Assembly (NCBI RefSeq): GCF_003855255.1
Contig: NZ_CP034072.1
Span: 4,065,585 to 4,129,584 of the forward strand
Reading direction: 5' to 3'
Length of the DNA: 64,000 bases
Origin: Mycolicibacterium nivoides
Lineage (GTDB): Bacteria > Actinomycetota > Actinomycetes > Mycobacteriales > Mycobacteriaceae
The translations under genes were made by a program, and so were the position numbers. The notes below the pieces were generated by a model, which was given only the letters and a program-made list of their open reading frames with translations, was not told the DNA's origin and did no database searches. Shown here piece by piece: positions 23,063 through 31,921 of the stretch (its first letter is position 1; each line of letters begins with the position of its first letter).

Positions 23063-25279
23063 TCAGCCAGCAGGCGCGATGTCCACGGGGATGCCGTTGA
23101 GCACCGCGGTGCCCGACAGCGGGTCCAGATGGGTGCCGTCGTTGAGCTGGTTGACGTTCACGCCGGGCCGGCCGGCCGCGAGCTGCTGACCGGTACCGCC
23201 GCGGTCATGACCCCAACCGTGCGGCAGCGAGACCACGCCGCGCCGCATGCCGTCGTCCACTTCGATCGGGGCGAGCAGCTCACCGCCCGGGCCCTTGATC
23301 ACGGCGATGTCGGTGAGCCCCAGATCCGCCGCGTCATCGGGATGGATCTGCAGCGTGCACCGGTTGGAACCGCCGGACAGCGCCGGGAGGTTGTGCATCC
23401 AGCTGTTGTTCGACCGCAGATGGCGCCTGCCGATCAACATGAACCCGCCTGCCGTGCGGCCGAGCGCCTCGCGCAGCCGCGCCACGTCGGCGACGATCGG
23501 CTCCGGCGCGAGTTCGATTCGCCCGCTTGGGGTTCGCAGAATTTCGGGGACCCGCGGTTTCAGCGGCCCCAGGTCGATTCCATGCGGGTTGGCCTTCAGC
23601 CGCTCCATGGTGAGCCCGTCGGGCTTGGTACCGAACGCGTCGCCGTAGGGCCCGAGCCGCAGCATCATGTCCAGGCGGCGTTCATAGCCGGGGCCGTCGT
23701 ACAGCATCGAGGTGAGCTCCTCGACCTGGCGGCCCGCCACCGGTGAGTCAGTGTCGGCGACCTCTTTCGCCAGCGTTGTCGCGATCACCTGCGCGTCGAC
23801 GAGCGCGGGATCACCATCGGCACCGATGCCGTAGAGGATCAGCGCGAGCCGGGACAGGATCTCGGGCTCGTCGGGCCGACCGTCGGTCGGCAGTGCCGGC
23901 GAGGAGTACCGGACGTTGTTGCGCACCGCGAGGTTGTTCAGTGCGACGTCGAAGTGCGCGCTGCGGGCCGGCGGGGGCGGCGGCAGGATGACGTCGGCGT
24001 GGCGGGTGGTCTCGTTGAGGTAGGGATCGATGGACAGCATGAAGTCGACGCGGTCCAGAGCCCGGTCGAGCCGGTCACCGTCCGGCGCGGACAGCACCGG
24101 GTTTCCGGCGATGGTGATCATCGCCTTGATCTGGCCCTCGCCGGCGGTGTCGATCTCCTCGGCGAGCGCGGCGGCCGGCAGCTCGGAGAGCACCTCCGGG
24201 TAGCCCGAGACCCGGCTGGCCCACCGTCCGGTCTTGAAGCCGCGACCGGGTTTCGGCGGCCGTGGTGCCGGCGCGGCGGCGCCGAGCGCGAACATCGCCC
24301 CGCCGGGCCGGTCGAGGTTGCCGGTGAGGATGTTGATGACGTCGACGAGCCAGCTGCCGATGGTGCCGAACTCGACCGTGGACGTGCCCATCCGGCCGTA
24401 GACGGCTGCCGTCGGGGCTGCCGCGAGCTCGCGGGCCAGTTCTCTGATCTCGTCGGCGCCCACTCCGCACGCCGGGGCGACCGCCTCGGGGGAGAACTCG
24501 TCAGCCAGCGCGCGGAGTTGTTCGACGCCGGTGACGTGGTCGGCGAGCCCACCGAGTGCGACGAGGTCCTCTTCGAACAGCACGTGCACGATGGCGAACA
24601 GGAGCGCCGCATCGGTACCGGGCCGGGGCGCGAGGTGGCGGTCGGCGAGTTCGGCGGTGCGGGTGCGGGCCGGGTCGATGACCGTGAGCCGGCCACCGCG
24701 TTTGCGCAGTGCCCTCAGCTTGCCGGGGAAATCGGCGGCGGTGGCCAGGCTGCCGTTGGACACCAGCGGATTCGCGCCGATGATCATCAGATAGTCGGTG
24801 CGGTCGAGGTCGGGGACGGTGAACGCGATCGGGCTGCCGAACGTCAGGCCCAGCGCGACGTGCTTGGGCATCTGGTCGAGCGTGCTGGCGCTGAACACCT
24901 GCCGGGTGCCCAGGGCCCGGATGATCAGTGGCGCATACAGGCTGCCTGCGATGGTGTGCGCGTTCGGGTTGCCGAGATACACCCCGACCGAGGCGCCGCC
25001 GTGCTCGCCGATCACCGCGCCGAGTCGCTCGGTGATGACGGCGTAGGCCTCGTCCCAGGTGCCCTCGGTCAGCACGCCGTCACGGCGGATCAGTGGTTGC
25101 GTCAGCCGGTCCGGATCGTTGTCGAGTTCACCGAAGCTGGCGCCCTTCGGGCAGATGAACCCGGCGCTGAACACGTCGTCCCGGTCACCGCGGGCGGCGG
25201 TCACCCGACCGTCGGTGATGGTGAGTGTCAGGCCGCAGGTGGCTTCGCAGAAGGGGCAGATCCGCAGGGCTGTGCTCAT
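23063..25279 (-). CDS. Molybdopterin-dependent oxidoreductase
   Basis: A 738-residue member of the DMSO-reductase/formate-dehydrogenase-like family. The N-terminus holds a [4Fe-4S] motif with Cys at 8, 11, 15 and 43 (CPFCEATC and ICPKG). The Moco-binding core and the C-terminal dinucleotide-binding domain (NRCTLQIHPDDAADLGL, SLPHGWGHDRGGTG) follow. No Tat signal is present, so it is probably cytoplasmic. The start MSTALRICPF is preceded by further open frame that is not protein-like. No partner subunits or Moco genes are adjacent; the electron donor and substrate are unknown. Confidence 0.85.
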   Translation of the reverse strand: MSTALRICPFCEATCGLTLTITDGRVTAARGDRDDVFSAGFICPKGASFGELDNDPDRLTQPLIRRDGVLTEGTWDEAYAVITERLGAVIGEHGGASVGVYLGNPNAHTIAGSLYAPLIIRALGTRQVFSASTLDQMPKHVALGLTFGSPIAFTVPDLDRTDYLMIIGANPLVSNGSLATAADFPGKLRALRKRGGRLTVIDPARTRTAELADRHLAPRPGTDAALLFAIVHVLFEEDLVALGGLADHVTGVEQLRALADEFSPEAVAPACGVGADEIRELARELAAAPTAAVYGRMGTSTVEFGTIGSWLVDVINILTGNLDRPGGAMFALGAAAPAPRPPKPGRGFKTGRWASRVSGYPEVLSELPAAALAEEIDTAGEGQIKAMITIAGNPVLSAPDGDRLDRALDRVDFMLSIDPYLNETTRHADVILPPPPPARSAHFDVALNNLAVRNNVRYSSPALPTDGRPDEPEILSRLALILYGIGADGDPALVDAQVIATTLAKEVADTDSPVAGRQVEELTSMLYDGPGYERRLDMMLRLGPYGDAFGTKPDGLTMERLKANPHGIDLGPLKPRVPEILRTPSGRIELAPEPIVADVARLREALGRTAGGFMLIGRRHLRSNNSWMHNLPALSGGSNRCTLQIHPDDAADLGLTDIAVIKGPGGELLAPIEVDDGMRRGVVSLPHGWGHDRGGTGQQLAAGRPGVNVNQLNDGTHLDPLSGTAVLNGIPVDIAPAG

Positions 25280-25323
25280 CCACGAATTCTGCGCCGGACC
25301 CCGGCCCTTTGTAAGCCCCCGGC

Positions 25324-25938
25324 TTACGGCGTTTCGTACACCTTTGGCTCGAGGGTGCCGATGTAGGGCAGGTCGCGGTAGCGCTCGGCGAAGTCCAGTC
25401 CGTACCCGACGACGAACTCGTTGGGGATGTCGAAGCCCACGTAGGCGACGTCGAGTTCGGTCTTGACGGCTTCCGGCTTGCGCAGCAGCGTGCACACCCG
25501 CAGCGATCGCGGGTGCCGGGTGGCCAGGTTGCGCAGCAACCAGGACAGGGTCAGCCCCGAGTCGATGATGTCCTCGACGATGAGCACGTCGCGGTCATTG
25601 ATGTCGCGGTCGAGGTCTTTGAGGATGCGCACCACGCCAGAAGACGAGGTGGACGAGCCGTACGAGCTGACCGCCATGAACTCCAGCTGCGTGGGCAGCG
25701 GGATGGTCCGGGCCAGATCGGTGACGAACATGACCGCACCCTTGAGCACGGTGACCAACAGCAGGTCGTCGTTGCCCAGGTTGTCTCGGTATTGCTCGGC
25801 GATCATCTCGGCGAGTTCGACGGTGCGGGTCCGGATCTGCTCCTCGGACAACAGCACCGATTTGATGTCTCCCGCATACAGCTCTGCAGAGTCGACAGCC
25901 ACTGCAACAGCGTGCCATGGGAGGGGGCCGCTTTCCAA
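25324..25938 (-). CDS. hpt: Hypoxanthine phosphoribosyltransferase
   Basis: Purine salvage enzyme, hypoxanthine/guanine + PRPP. The PRPP-binding motif [13 protein letters not shown] lies at about residues 117-130, the flexible loop [17 protein letters not shown] just before it, and the purine-binding [18 protein letters not shown] near the end. The start is uncertain: TTG at 25938 gives 204 residues; GTG at 25902 gives 192. Neither has a strong ribosome binding site. It follows tilS by nine bases, a conserved pairing. Confidence 0.93.
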   Translation of the reverse strand: MESGPLPWHAVAVAVDSAELYAGDIKSVLLSEEQIRTRTVELAEMIAEQYRDNLGNDDLLLVTVLKGAVMFVTDLARTIPLPTQLEFMAVSSYGSSTSSSGVVRILKDLDRDINDRDVLIVEDIIDSGLTLSWLLRNLATRHPRSLRVCTLLRKPEAVKTELDVAYVGFDIPNEFVVGYGLDFAERYRDLPYIGTLEPKVYETP

Positions 25939-25947
25939 CGCGGATCG

Positions 25948-26904
25948 CTAGACCGGTTCGGTGTGCATCGTCAGCACGCCGTTGCGCCGCGCCGCGAACA
26001 ACCGCTGTTTGCGCAGCCCGGAACCGACAGCCACGCCGCCCTGTCCGCGCCAGGCCGTCACCAGCCGGTCGACCCCGCGGATCTGGATGTCGGTCAGATC
26101 ACACGCGCCGCCGTCCAGCAACCAGGCCCGGATCACCCGGCGCCGCAGCGCGTCGGGCAACGGCGCCAACCGGGCCGTGTCCAGTCCGGCCTCGGTACGC
26201 ACCCCGGCCAGCGCCTCGCCGGCCAGCGCGTCGAGCGTCTCGGTGTCCTCGCGCAGCGCGGTGGCGGTGCGGGCCAGCGCCTCGGCCACGCCTCCGCCGA
26301 GCACGTCCTCCAGCAGCGGCAGCACCTCGTGCCGCAGTCGGACCCGGGTGAACCGGCGGTCGGCATTGTGCGGGTCCTGCCACGGGGTGAGGCCGAGTTC
26401 GTCACAGACCGCATGCGTCAGAGTGCGCCGGACCCCCAGCAGCGGCCGGTGCCACGGCGGGTCATGCGCGCGCATCCCGGCGATCGAGCGGGCACCCGAT
26501 CCGCGGCCCAGCCCCAGCAGCACCGTCTCGGCCTGGTCGTCGAGGGTGTGGCCGAGCAGGACCGGCGCGCCGTCACGGGCCGTATCGAGTGCTGCGTAAC
26601 GCGCTTGCCGGGCCGCGGCCTCGGGTCCACCGGAGCGGCCGACATCGACCGAAAGTACATGTGCCGCAACGCACCCCAGGGCCAGCGCTTGCCGGTGCGC
26701 GGTTTCGGCGACGGTGTCCGATCCGGCCTGCAGGCGGTGGTCGACGATCAGCGCGGTGGTGGGCCGCAGGCCGGCCGCGACCGCGGCCAGGGCCAGGGAA
26801 TCCGGGCCACCGGACAGTGCCACACACCAGGCCGACCCGTCGATGCTCTGACCGGCGGCCGCCACCGCTTGCCGCAGCGCGGCTACAGCACCCGTTCGAT
26901 CCAT
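25948..26904 (-). CDS. tilS: tRNA(Ile)-lysidine synthetase
   Basis: Modifies C34 of the minor tRNA-Ile(CAU) to lysidine so that it reads AUA; essential. The N-type ATP pyrophosphatase loop SGGPDSLAL lies at about residues 31-39, and VDHRLQ and GHTLDDQAETVLL follow, the expected PP-loop family motifs. At 318 residues it has a shortened C-terminal domain, as in other mycobacteria. It overlaps the upstream metalloprotease gene by 22 bases. Confidence 0.94.
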   Translation of the reverse strand: MDRTGAVAALRQAVAAAGQSIDGSAWCVALSGGPDSLALAAVAAGLRPTTALIVDHRLQAGSDTVAETAHRQALALGCVAAHVLSVDVGRSGGPEAAARQARYAALDTARDGAPVLLGHTLDDQAETVLLGLGRGSGARSIAGMRAHDPPWHRPLLGVRRTLTHAVCDELGLTPWQDPHNADRRFTRVRLRHEVLPLLEDVLGGGVAEALARTATALREDTETLDALAGEALAGVRTEAGLDTARLAPLPDALRRRVIRAWLLDGGACDLTDIQIRGVDRLVTAWRGQGGVAVGSGLRKQRLFAARRNGVLTMHTEPV

Positions 26905-27950
26905 CGTTGCGGTTCGTCGATCTCGTCGGGCAGCGGCAGGGTGTCGGAGCTGGACCAGATCGTGTTGAAGCGGGCCATCCCGACCTCCCCCACCACGTGG
27001 TCGACGAATGCCTTGCCCCGGGTGTACTGGCTGATCTTGGCATCGAAGCCGAGCAGCGCGCGGACCACGCGCTGCAACGGAGGCTGCTTGCGCTGCCTGC
27101 GTTCGTCGAAGCGACGCCGGATGGTCGAGACCGTGGGCACCACCGCCGGGCCGACGGCATCCATCACGTGATCGGCATGCCCCTCAAGCAGCGTGCCCAG
27201 CACCAACAGCTGATCGAGCGCGCGGCGCTGCGGTTCGGCCTGCACGGCGCGCATCAGGCCGAGGACACCGCTCGAATTCGGGTCCGGGGCTGCCCCGTTG
27301 CGTTGATCGCGGACGAACTGCGCAAGCCGGCCCACCACCTCGGCGACGTCCTCACCGGCGTCCTGGGTGAGCACCGCCAGGGCCTGTGACATGTGGTCGG
27401 CCAGCCAGGGATTGGCCCGGAACTGCACCCGGTGGGTGACCTCGTGCAGGCATACCCAGAGCCGGAAATCAGCTGGGTTGACCCGCAATTGACGTTCCAC
27501 CGCGATGACGTTCGGATACACCAGCAACAGCTCGCCACCGTCGGGGCCGAACGGATCGTACTGGCCGAGGATGCCCGAGGAGATGAACGCCAGCACCGCA
27601 CCCGTCTGCGCCCCGGTCACCCGGCCGGTGATGAATCCCGGCTTGTGCTCGTCGCTTTCGTCACCGGGTCGGCTACCCGTGGTCATCACCCGCATCGAAC
27701 GGGTGGCCGCGCGGATCCACTCGGGACGGTCCACGACGCGGGCCTCCGGCACTTCCGCGCCCTCGATCAGACCCGTCACCTCGCGCACCGGCAGCTCGGC
27801 GGCCTTCGAACTCTCCGAGAGCTGCTCGATCACCTGGTTGCGGGTGTAGTCGCTGGAAGCCGGGGCCGGCCGGGCCAGCTTCGCCCCGACCGTCGCCGCG
27901 AAATCCCAATCGACCGAGCGGCCCGCGGTCATGGTGACCCGGTCGCTCAT
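26883..27950 (-). CDS. Zinc-dependent metalloprotease, DUF2342 (Rv3626c-like)
   Basis: A 355-residue protein of the DUF2342 (coenzyme F420 biosynthesis-associated) family. The zinc motif HEVTHRVQF (HExxH) lies near residue 160 and a second Glu-containing helix EGHADHVMDAVGP follows, as in zinc-dependent peptidases. The start [11 protein letters not shown] is chosen because its ATG overlaps the dacB stop (ATGA), giving coupled translation; an upstream ATG (27965) gives a five-residue longer N-terminus. Substrate unknown. Confidence 0.88.
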   Translation of the reverse strand: MSDRVTMTAGRSVDWDFAATVGAKLARPAPASSDYTRNQVIEQLSESSKAAELPVREVTGLIEGAEVPEARVVDRPEWIRAATRSMRVMTTGSRPGDESDEHKPGFITGRVTGAQTGAVLAFISSGILGQYDPFGPDGGELLLVYPNVIAVERQLRVNPADFRLWVCLHEVTHRVQFRANPWLADHMSQALAVLTQDAGEDVAEVVGRLAQFVRDQRNGAAPDPNSSGVLGLMRAVQAEPQRRALDQLLVLGTLLEGHADHVMDAVGPAVVPTVSTIRRRFDERRQRKQPPLQRVVRALLGFDAKISQYTRGKAFVDHVVGEVGMARFNTIWSSSDTLPLPDEIDEPQRWIERVL

Positions 27951-29326
27951 GTCCCGCATCCACACGACCGCAGCACCGCGGCCAGCTCGTCGATCGCGGT
28001 CCGCCCGGTGGGCCCGGCGTTGTTGGAGATCAGCGCGAACGTCAGCACTCGCCCGTTGTCGTCGGTGACGATGCCGGCCAGCGCATTGGTGCCCGTCAGC
28101 GACCCGGTCTTGGCTCGTAGCCAGCCCGCGGCGTCGCGCCCGGCGTCGGTGTCGAGGTAGCGGTTGGACAGGGTGCCGCTGCCGCCCGCGATGGGCAGCA
28201 GGTCAACCAACGGCCGCACGGCAGGTTCGGTGTTGCCGGCTGCGATGTTGACCACCTCGTCGAGAATCCGGGCGGTCAGCCGGTCTTCGGTCGACAGGCC
28301 GCTTGAATCGACCAGCTTGGCGGCCGACATGTCGATGCCGATGCCTTCGAGTTGGCTCACCACCGCGTCGACACCCCCGTCGAAGCTCTGCGGCCGGTGT
28401 AGCTGGGCCGCTACCTCACGGGCGATCGACTCGGCCATCACGTTGTCGGATTCGTTCATCATCTGGCGCAGCCGCTCGATCAGCGGCGCGGACTGCACCG
28501 CGGCGATCTGCTTGCCGGAGACCGCGCCGGACAGAACGGTCACCGTCGCGGGGTCCACCTTGAGCGCGGCGGCCAGGGCCCGGCCGGCGTCGAGGGCCGG
28601 GGTGGTGGACCGCCTGGATTCGACCGTCACCGGCTGAATGCGCCCGCCGTCGAGCATCACCGATTCCATCGGCGCGATGTCACCGCCCTCGATGTCGGCG
28701 GGATCCCAGCCCGGCGCCATGGTCGGGCCGCTGTACTCGCTGGTGTCCACCCGGACCGCGGTGACCGTGATGCCGCTGTTGCGTACCTGCTGGGCCAGGT
28801 CACTGATGCGGGCTGCGCCCTTGTACCAGGTATCGGTGTCCTCGGGCGCCGCCGAGAGCGTGGTGTCCCCGCCGCCCTTGAGCACCACCAGGCCAGGCTG
28901 GGAGTCGACGGCCAGGACCGTGGTGGCCAGCCGGGCATTGCGGTCCAGCGTCAGCAACGCGGCCGCCGTCGTCAGCACCTTGTTGACCGAGGCCGGCTGC
29001 ATCGGCACCCCGGAATTCTGTTCCCACAGTTCGGCACCGGTCTCGGCGTCGGTGATCCGGCCGGTCACCTCACCGAGATCGGGATTCGCCAGAGCCGGCG
29101 CCAGCGCGGCGGCCAGGCCGCTCACGGTGGGTGTGGGCGCCGACATGTCCACCGGGACGATCCCCGGGCTGGCGGTCGCGGCAGCGGGTGCCGGCGTCAC
29201 CGCCTCGGCATCGCTGGACCGGTGCCCGGTGAGCACGGCAGCAACCGCGACGACGGCAGCGACCAGCACCAGGACCACGACGCCAACCGCCACATGGGTG
29301 GACTGCCGCCACCGTGTGGGCCGCAT
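27947..29326 (-). CDS. dacB: D-alanyl-D-alanine carboxypeptidase/endopeptidase, PBP4 (S13)
   Basis: Exported low-molecular-mass penicillin-binding protein (Rv3627c type) that trims peptidoglycan stem peptides. One N-terminal membrane helix (about residues 11-33) anchors it. The active-site motif SxxK is SVNK (Ser113, Lys116), the SxN motif is SDN, and the KTG motif is KTGS near residue 410. The start at 29326 has a strong ribosome binding site (AGGAGAAAT then ATG); upstream in-frame sequence is not protein-like. It leads the dacB-metalloprotease-tilS-hpt unit and is divergent from ppa. Confidence 0.94.
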   Translation of the reverse strand: MRPTRWRQSTHVAVGVVVLVLVAAVVAVAAVLTGHRSSDAEAVTPAPAAATASPGIVPVDMSAPTPTVSGLAAALAPALANPDLGEVTGRITDAETGAELWEQNSGVPMQPASVNKVLTTAAALLTLDRNARLATTVLAVDSQPGLVVLKGGGDTTLSAAPEDTDTWYKGAARISDLAQQVRNSGITVTAVRVDTSEYSGPTMAPGWDPADIEGGDIAPMESVMLDGGRIQPVTVESRRSTTPALDAGRALAAALKVDPATVTVLSGAVSGKQIAAVQSAPLIERLRQMMNESDNVMAESIAREVAAQLHRPQSFDGGVDAVVSQLEGIGIDMSAAKLVDSSGLSTEDRLTARILDEVVNIAAGNTEPAVRPLVDLLPIAGGSGTLSNRYLDTDAGRDAAGWLRAKTGSLTGTNALAGIVTDDNGRVLTFALISNNAGPTGRTAIDELAAVLRSCGCGT

Positions 29327-29453
29327 ATTTCTCCTGCTCTGCCGGTGGTGGGGACGAGCCACCCGTTTAGGCCAGACTATCGCTCGATTAGGGTTGACCC
29401 GCGTCGTCGCCCGACGACCCAAGCCTGACCGCAGATGCGAAGGAGCCGCGACG

Positions 29454-29942
29454 GTGAAGTTCGACGTCGTCATCGAGATCCCGAAGGGTTCGCGCAACAA
29501 GTACGAGGTTGACCACGAGACTGGCCGGGTCAAGCTCGACCGCTACCTCTACACCCCGATGGGTTACCCCGCCGACTACGGGTTCTTCGAGGACACCCTC
29601 GGCGAGGACGGCGACCCGCTGGACGCGCTGGTCCTGCTGCCCGAGTCGGTGTTCCCCGGCTGCACCGTCGAGGCCCGCCCGGTCGCGATGTTCAAGATGA
29701 CCGACGAGGCCGGCGGCGACGACAAGTTGCTGTGCGTGCCCGCCGGGGATCCGCGCTGGGACCACATCCAGGACCTCGGCGACGTGTCGCAGTTCGAGCT
29801 CGACGCGATCAAGCACTTCTTCGTGCACTACAAGGACCTGGAGCCGGGCAAATTCGTCAAGACCGCCGACTGGGTGGGTCGCGAAGAGGCCGAGGCCGAG
29901 CTGCAGCGTTCGGTCGAGCGGTTCAAGACCTCGGGTCACTAG
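29454..29942 (+). CDS. ppa: Inorganic pyrophosphatase
   Basis: Hydrolyses pyrophosphate from biosynthetic reactions. A 162-residue soluble family I enzyme with the signature [10 protein letters not shown] (Asp cluster for metal) near residue 53 and [11 protein letters not shown] just before. The start is GTG 29454 ([19 protein letters not shown]), preceded by AAGGAG at a suitable distance. It is divergent from dacB with a 127-base promoter region. Confidence 0.97.
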   Translation: MKFDVVIEIPKGSRNKYEVDHETGRVKLDRYLYTPMGYPADYGFFEDTLGEDGDPLDALVLLPESVFPGCTVEARPVAMFKMTDEAGGDDKLLCVPAGDPRWDHIQDLGDVSQFELDAIKHFFVHYKDLEPGKFVKTADWVGREEAEAELQRSVERFKTSGH

Positions 29943-29969
29943 ATCTTCGGAGAGTTAGCCTCGCCGTAA

Positions 29970-29988
29970 CACGGGGTAACGCCCCTGT
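29970..29988. other. GC-rich hairpin downstream of ppa
   Basis: Short imperfect stem ACACGGGG / CCCCTGT around TAACG lies between ppa and the next gene. There is no T-run, so it is not an obvious terminator; it may attenuate readthrough or be chance. Confidence 0.3.
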
Positions 29989-30002
29989 GCCATACGCCTT
30001 TC

Positions 30003-30536
30003 ATGCTTGACCAGGTGTTGATGCATCAGGGCGTGGGACTTGAGGCGTACAACGCACTGCCACTGCGGCGTGCGGTGCACGCTGTGTACGAGTGCTGCTA
30101 CAGCGTGGTGCTCGCGACCGATCTGGCCGGTGGGCGCCCGTTTGCCGACCACGACTCGCTGTTCCGGCAGGCCGACGCCCTGCTGTTCAGCCTCGGCGAG
30201 GATTCCATCGACCGCGTGCTGCAGGCCTATCCGCACATCGGCAGGCGTCCGCGCAGCCCGAAGTCGGTGTGCGAACAGTGCTCGGTGTGGGACGACGATC
30301 CCGCGGTGATGACACAGCTCAACAACGAGGTTCTGAACTATGCCGACCGGTTCGGGTTCGGCTTCGTGATGTTCGTCGAGGACTGCTGCGCGCACCGGGC
30401 CATGGCCGGGATCGTCGACCGGCTGCACAACGACCGCGAGACCGAACGCAAGGTCGTCCGCAACGAACTGGCCCGCATCAACCGGGCCCGGCTGGAGCGC
30501 ATGCTCGGCCCGGAGGGCGGCTACTACAACTGGTAG
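30003..30536 (+). CDS. OHCU-decarboxylase-like protein (UraD family), degenerate site
   Basis: A 177-residue helical protein matching the 2-oxo-4-hydroxy-4-carboxy-5-ureidoimidazoline decarboxylase family of uric acid breakdown: the LNNEVLNYADRFGFGFVMF stretch at about residues 106-124, Glu91-Gln92 in the SVCEQ position, and a closing helix NELARINRARLERML. The catalytic His of the HPxIG motif is replaced: residues 76-80 read YPHIG. No other purine-degradation gene is nearby. It may have lost the original activity or use the shifted His78. The start at 30003 has no strong ribosome binding site. Confidence 0.75.
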   Translation: MLDQVLMHQGVGLEAYNALPLRRAVHAVYECCYSVVLATDLAGGRPFADHDSLFRQADALLFSLGEDSIDRVLQAYPHIGRRPRSPKSVCEQCSVWDDDPAVMTQLNNEVLNYADRFGFGFVMFVEDCCAHRAMAGIVDRLHNDRETERKVVRNELARINRARLERMLGPEGGYYNW

Positions 30537-30542
30537 CCGTCG

Positions 30543-30755
30543 CTACACGGTGATCTCGCGTGCGGAACCCGGATGTGTGCTGACCGTGACCGCCACCCCG
30601 ACCATGGCCTCGGCGCTGGTGGTTCCCGAGCAGCCCGGAAACACCCTGACCTGGGTGTCGTCGAAGTGGGCGTAACCCGCGGCCGACGCGGGAGACGCGC
30701 ACACGACTGGCGCGAGGACGGACACTCCGAGCGGTACCGCGATGCCGGCTGATAT
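30543..30755 (-). CDS. Small secreted protein with a possible ATA start
   Basis: A 70-residue frame with a hydrophobic export signal ending ASPASAA followed by a short mature part (GYAHFDDTQVRVFPGC). A strong ribosome binding site AGGAGG lies eight bases before an in-frame ATA (30755-30753) where an ATG would be expected; the nearest normal start is GTG 30725, which cuts the signal to about 16 residues and has no clear binding site. Either the gene uses a rare start or it is a decaying gene. Convergent with the gene ending at 30536. Function unknown. Confidence 0.45.
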   Translation of the reverse strand: MSAGIAVPLGVSVLAPVVCASPASAAGYAHFDDTQVRVFPGCSGTTSAEAMVGVAVTVSTHPGSAREITV

Positions 30756-30887
30756 TGGCGTCCCCTCCTGAATCGCCTACTCCCCTATGGGCTATCGAGG
30801 CGACGTCGGGGCGTGTTACACACCGTGCCGTATCGTGATGCAGCAGAACCGATTTCATCGCCAGACGTGCACCGACCGAGGACATCC

Positions 30888-31838
30888 ATGCCCATTTCCG
30901 CACACCGCGTCCTGCAAGTCGGCCCGCTGAAGCCGTCACTGGCGGTGACCCTGCGTACCGACTACCAGGCCTACTCCCTGCCCAACGGAGACGAGCGCGA
31001 TGCGTTTCTGGCCGAACACGCGGCCGAGATCACCGCGGTGGTGGTCTCAGGCGTCACCCGCGTCGACCCGGATCTGATGGCGGCATTGCCGAATCTGAAA
31101 GTGGTGGTGAACTTCGGCGTCGGGTACGACAACATCGACGTGGATGCGGCCGCGGCCCGCGGTATCGGGGTCAGCAACACCCCCGGCGTGCTCGACGACT
31201 GCGTTGCCGACACCGCGGTGGGCCTGCTCATCGACACCATGCGCCGGTTCTCGGCCGCCGACCGCTACGTGCGGGCCGGCCGCTGGCCGGCGGACGGGAA
31301 CTATCCACTGACGCAACAGGTTTCGGGATCCAACGTGGGCATCCTCGGGCTGGGCCGGATCGGTGGGGCGATCGCCACCCGGCTGACGGCGTTCGGCTGC
31401 TCGATCAGCTACCACAACCGCAGGCAGGTCCCCGACAGCCCGTACCGCTACCTGGACTCGCCGGTCGAGCTGGCCCGCCAGGTCGAGGTGCTGGTGGTCG
31501 CCGCGGCCGGCGGCGCCGGCACCCGTCACCTCGTCGACCGGGAGGTGCTCGATGCACTGGGGTCCGACGGCTACCTGGTCAACGTCGCGCGCGGCACCGT
31601 GGTCGACCAGGACGCCCTCGTCGAGGCCCTGACTCACGGCCGGTTGGCCGGTGCTGGGCTGGATGTCTTCGCCGACGAACCGAACGTCCCCGCCGCGTTG
31701 ACGAAACTGGACAACGTGGTGCTGCTGCCCCATGTCGGCAGTGGCACCGTGGAAACACGGGCAGCCATGGAGGCGCTGGTCCTGGCCAACCTGAACCGGT
31801 TTCTGCAATCCGGTCAGCTGGTCACGCCGGTTCGGTGA
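30888..31838 (+). CDS. D-isomer-specific 2-hydroxyacid dehydrogenase
   Basis: NAD(P)-dependent reductase of 2-keto acids, 316 residues. NAD-binding GLGRIGGAIATRL lies at about residue 153, with Arg in NVARGTVVDQDALVEAL (about 241-257), Glu in DVFADEPNVP and His in VVLLPHVGSGT completing the catalytic triad. The start ATG 30888 has a GAGGA binding site. Glyoxylate or hydroxypyruvate are common substrates for such enzymes, but the substrate here cannot be assigned. Confidence 0.9.
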   Translation: MPISAHRVLQVGPLKPSLAVTLRTDYQAYSLPNGDERDAFLAEHAAEITAVVVSGVTRVDPDLMAALPNLKVVVNFGVGYDNIDVDAAAARGIGVSNTPGVLDDCVADTAVGLLIDTMRRFSAADRYVRAGRWPADGNYPLTQQVSGSNVGILGLGRIGGAIATRLTAFGCSISYHNRRQVPDSPYRYLDSPVELARQVEVLVVAAAGGAGTRHLVDREVLDALGSDGYLVNVARGTVVDQDALVEALTHGRLAGAGLDVFADEPNVPAALTKLDNVVLLPHVGSGTVETRAAMEALVLANLNRFLQSGQLVTPVR

Positions 31839-31921
31839 AACGGGGCCTCACCGCGGGTGGTGGCGGATCAACCTGCCTCAATCGCGCCCGTGACGGGTAT
31901 CGGTGCGGCCATGATGTGCCG

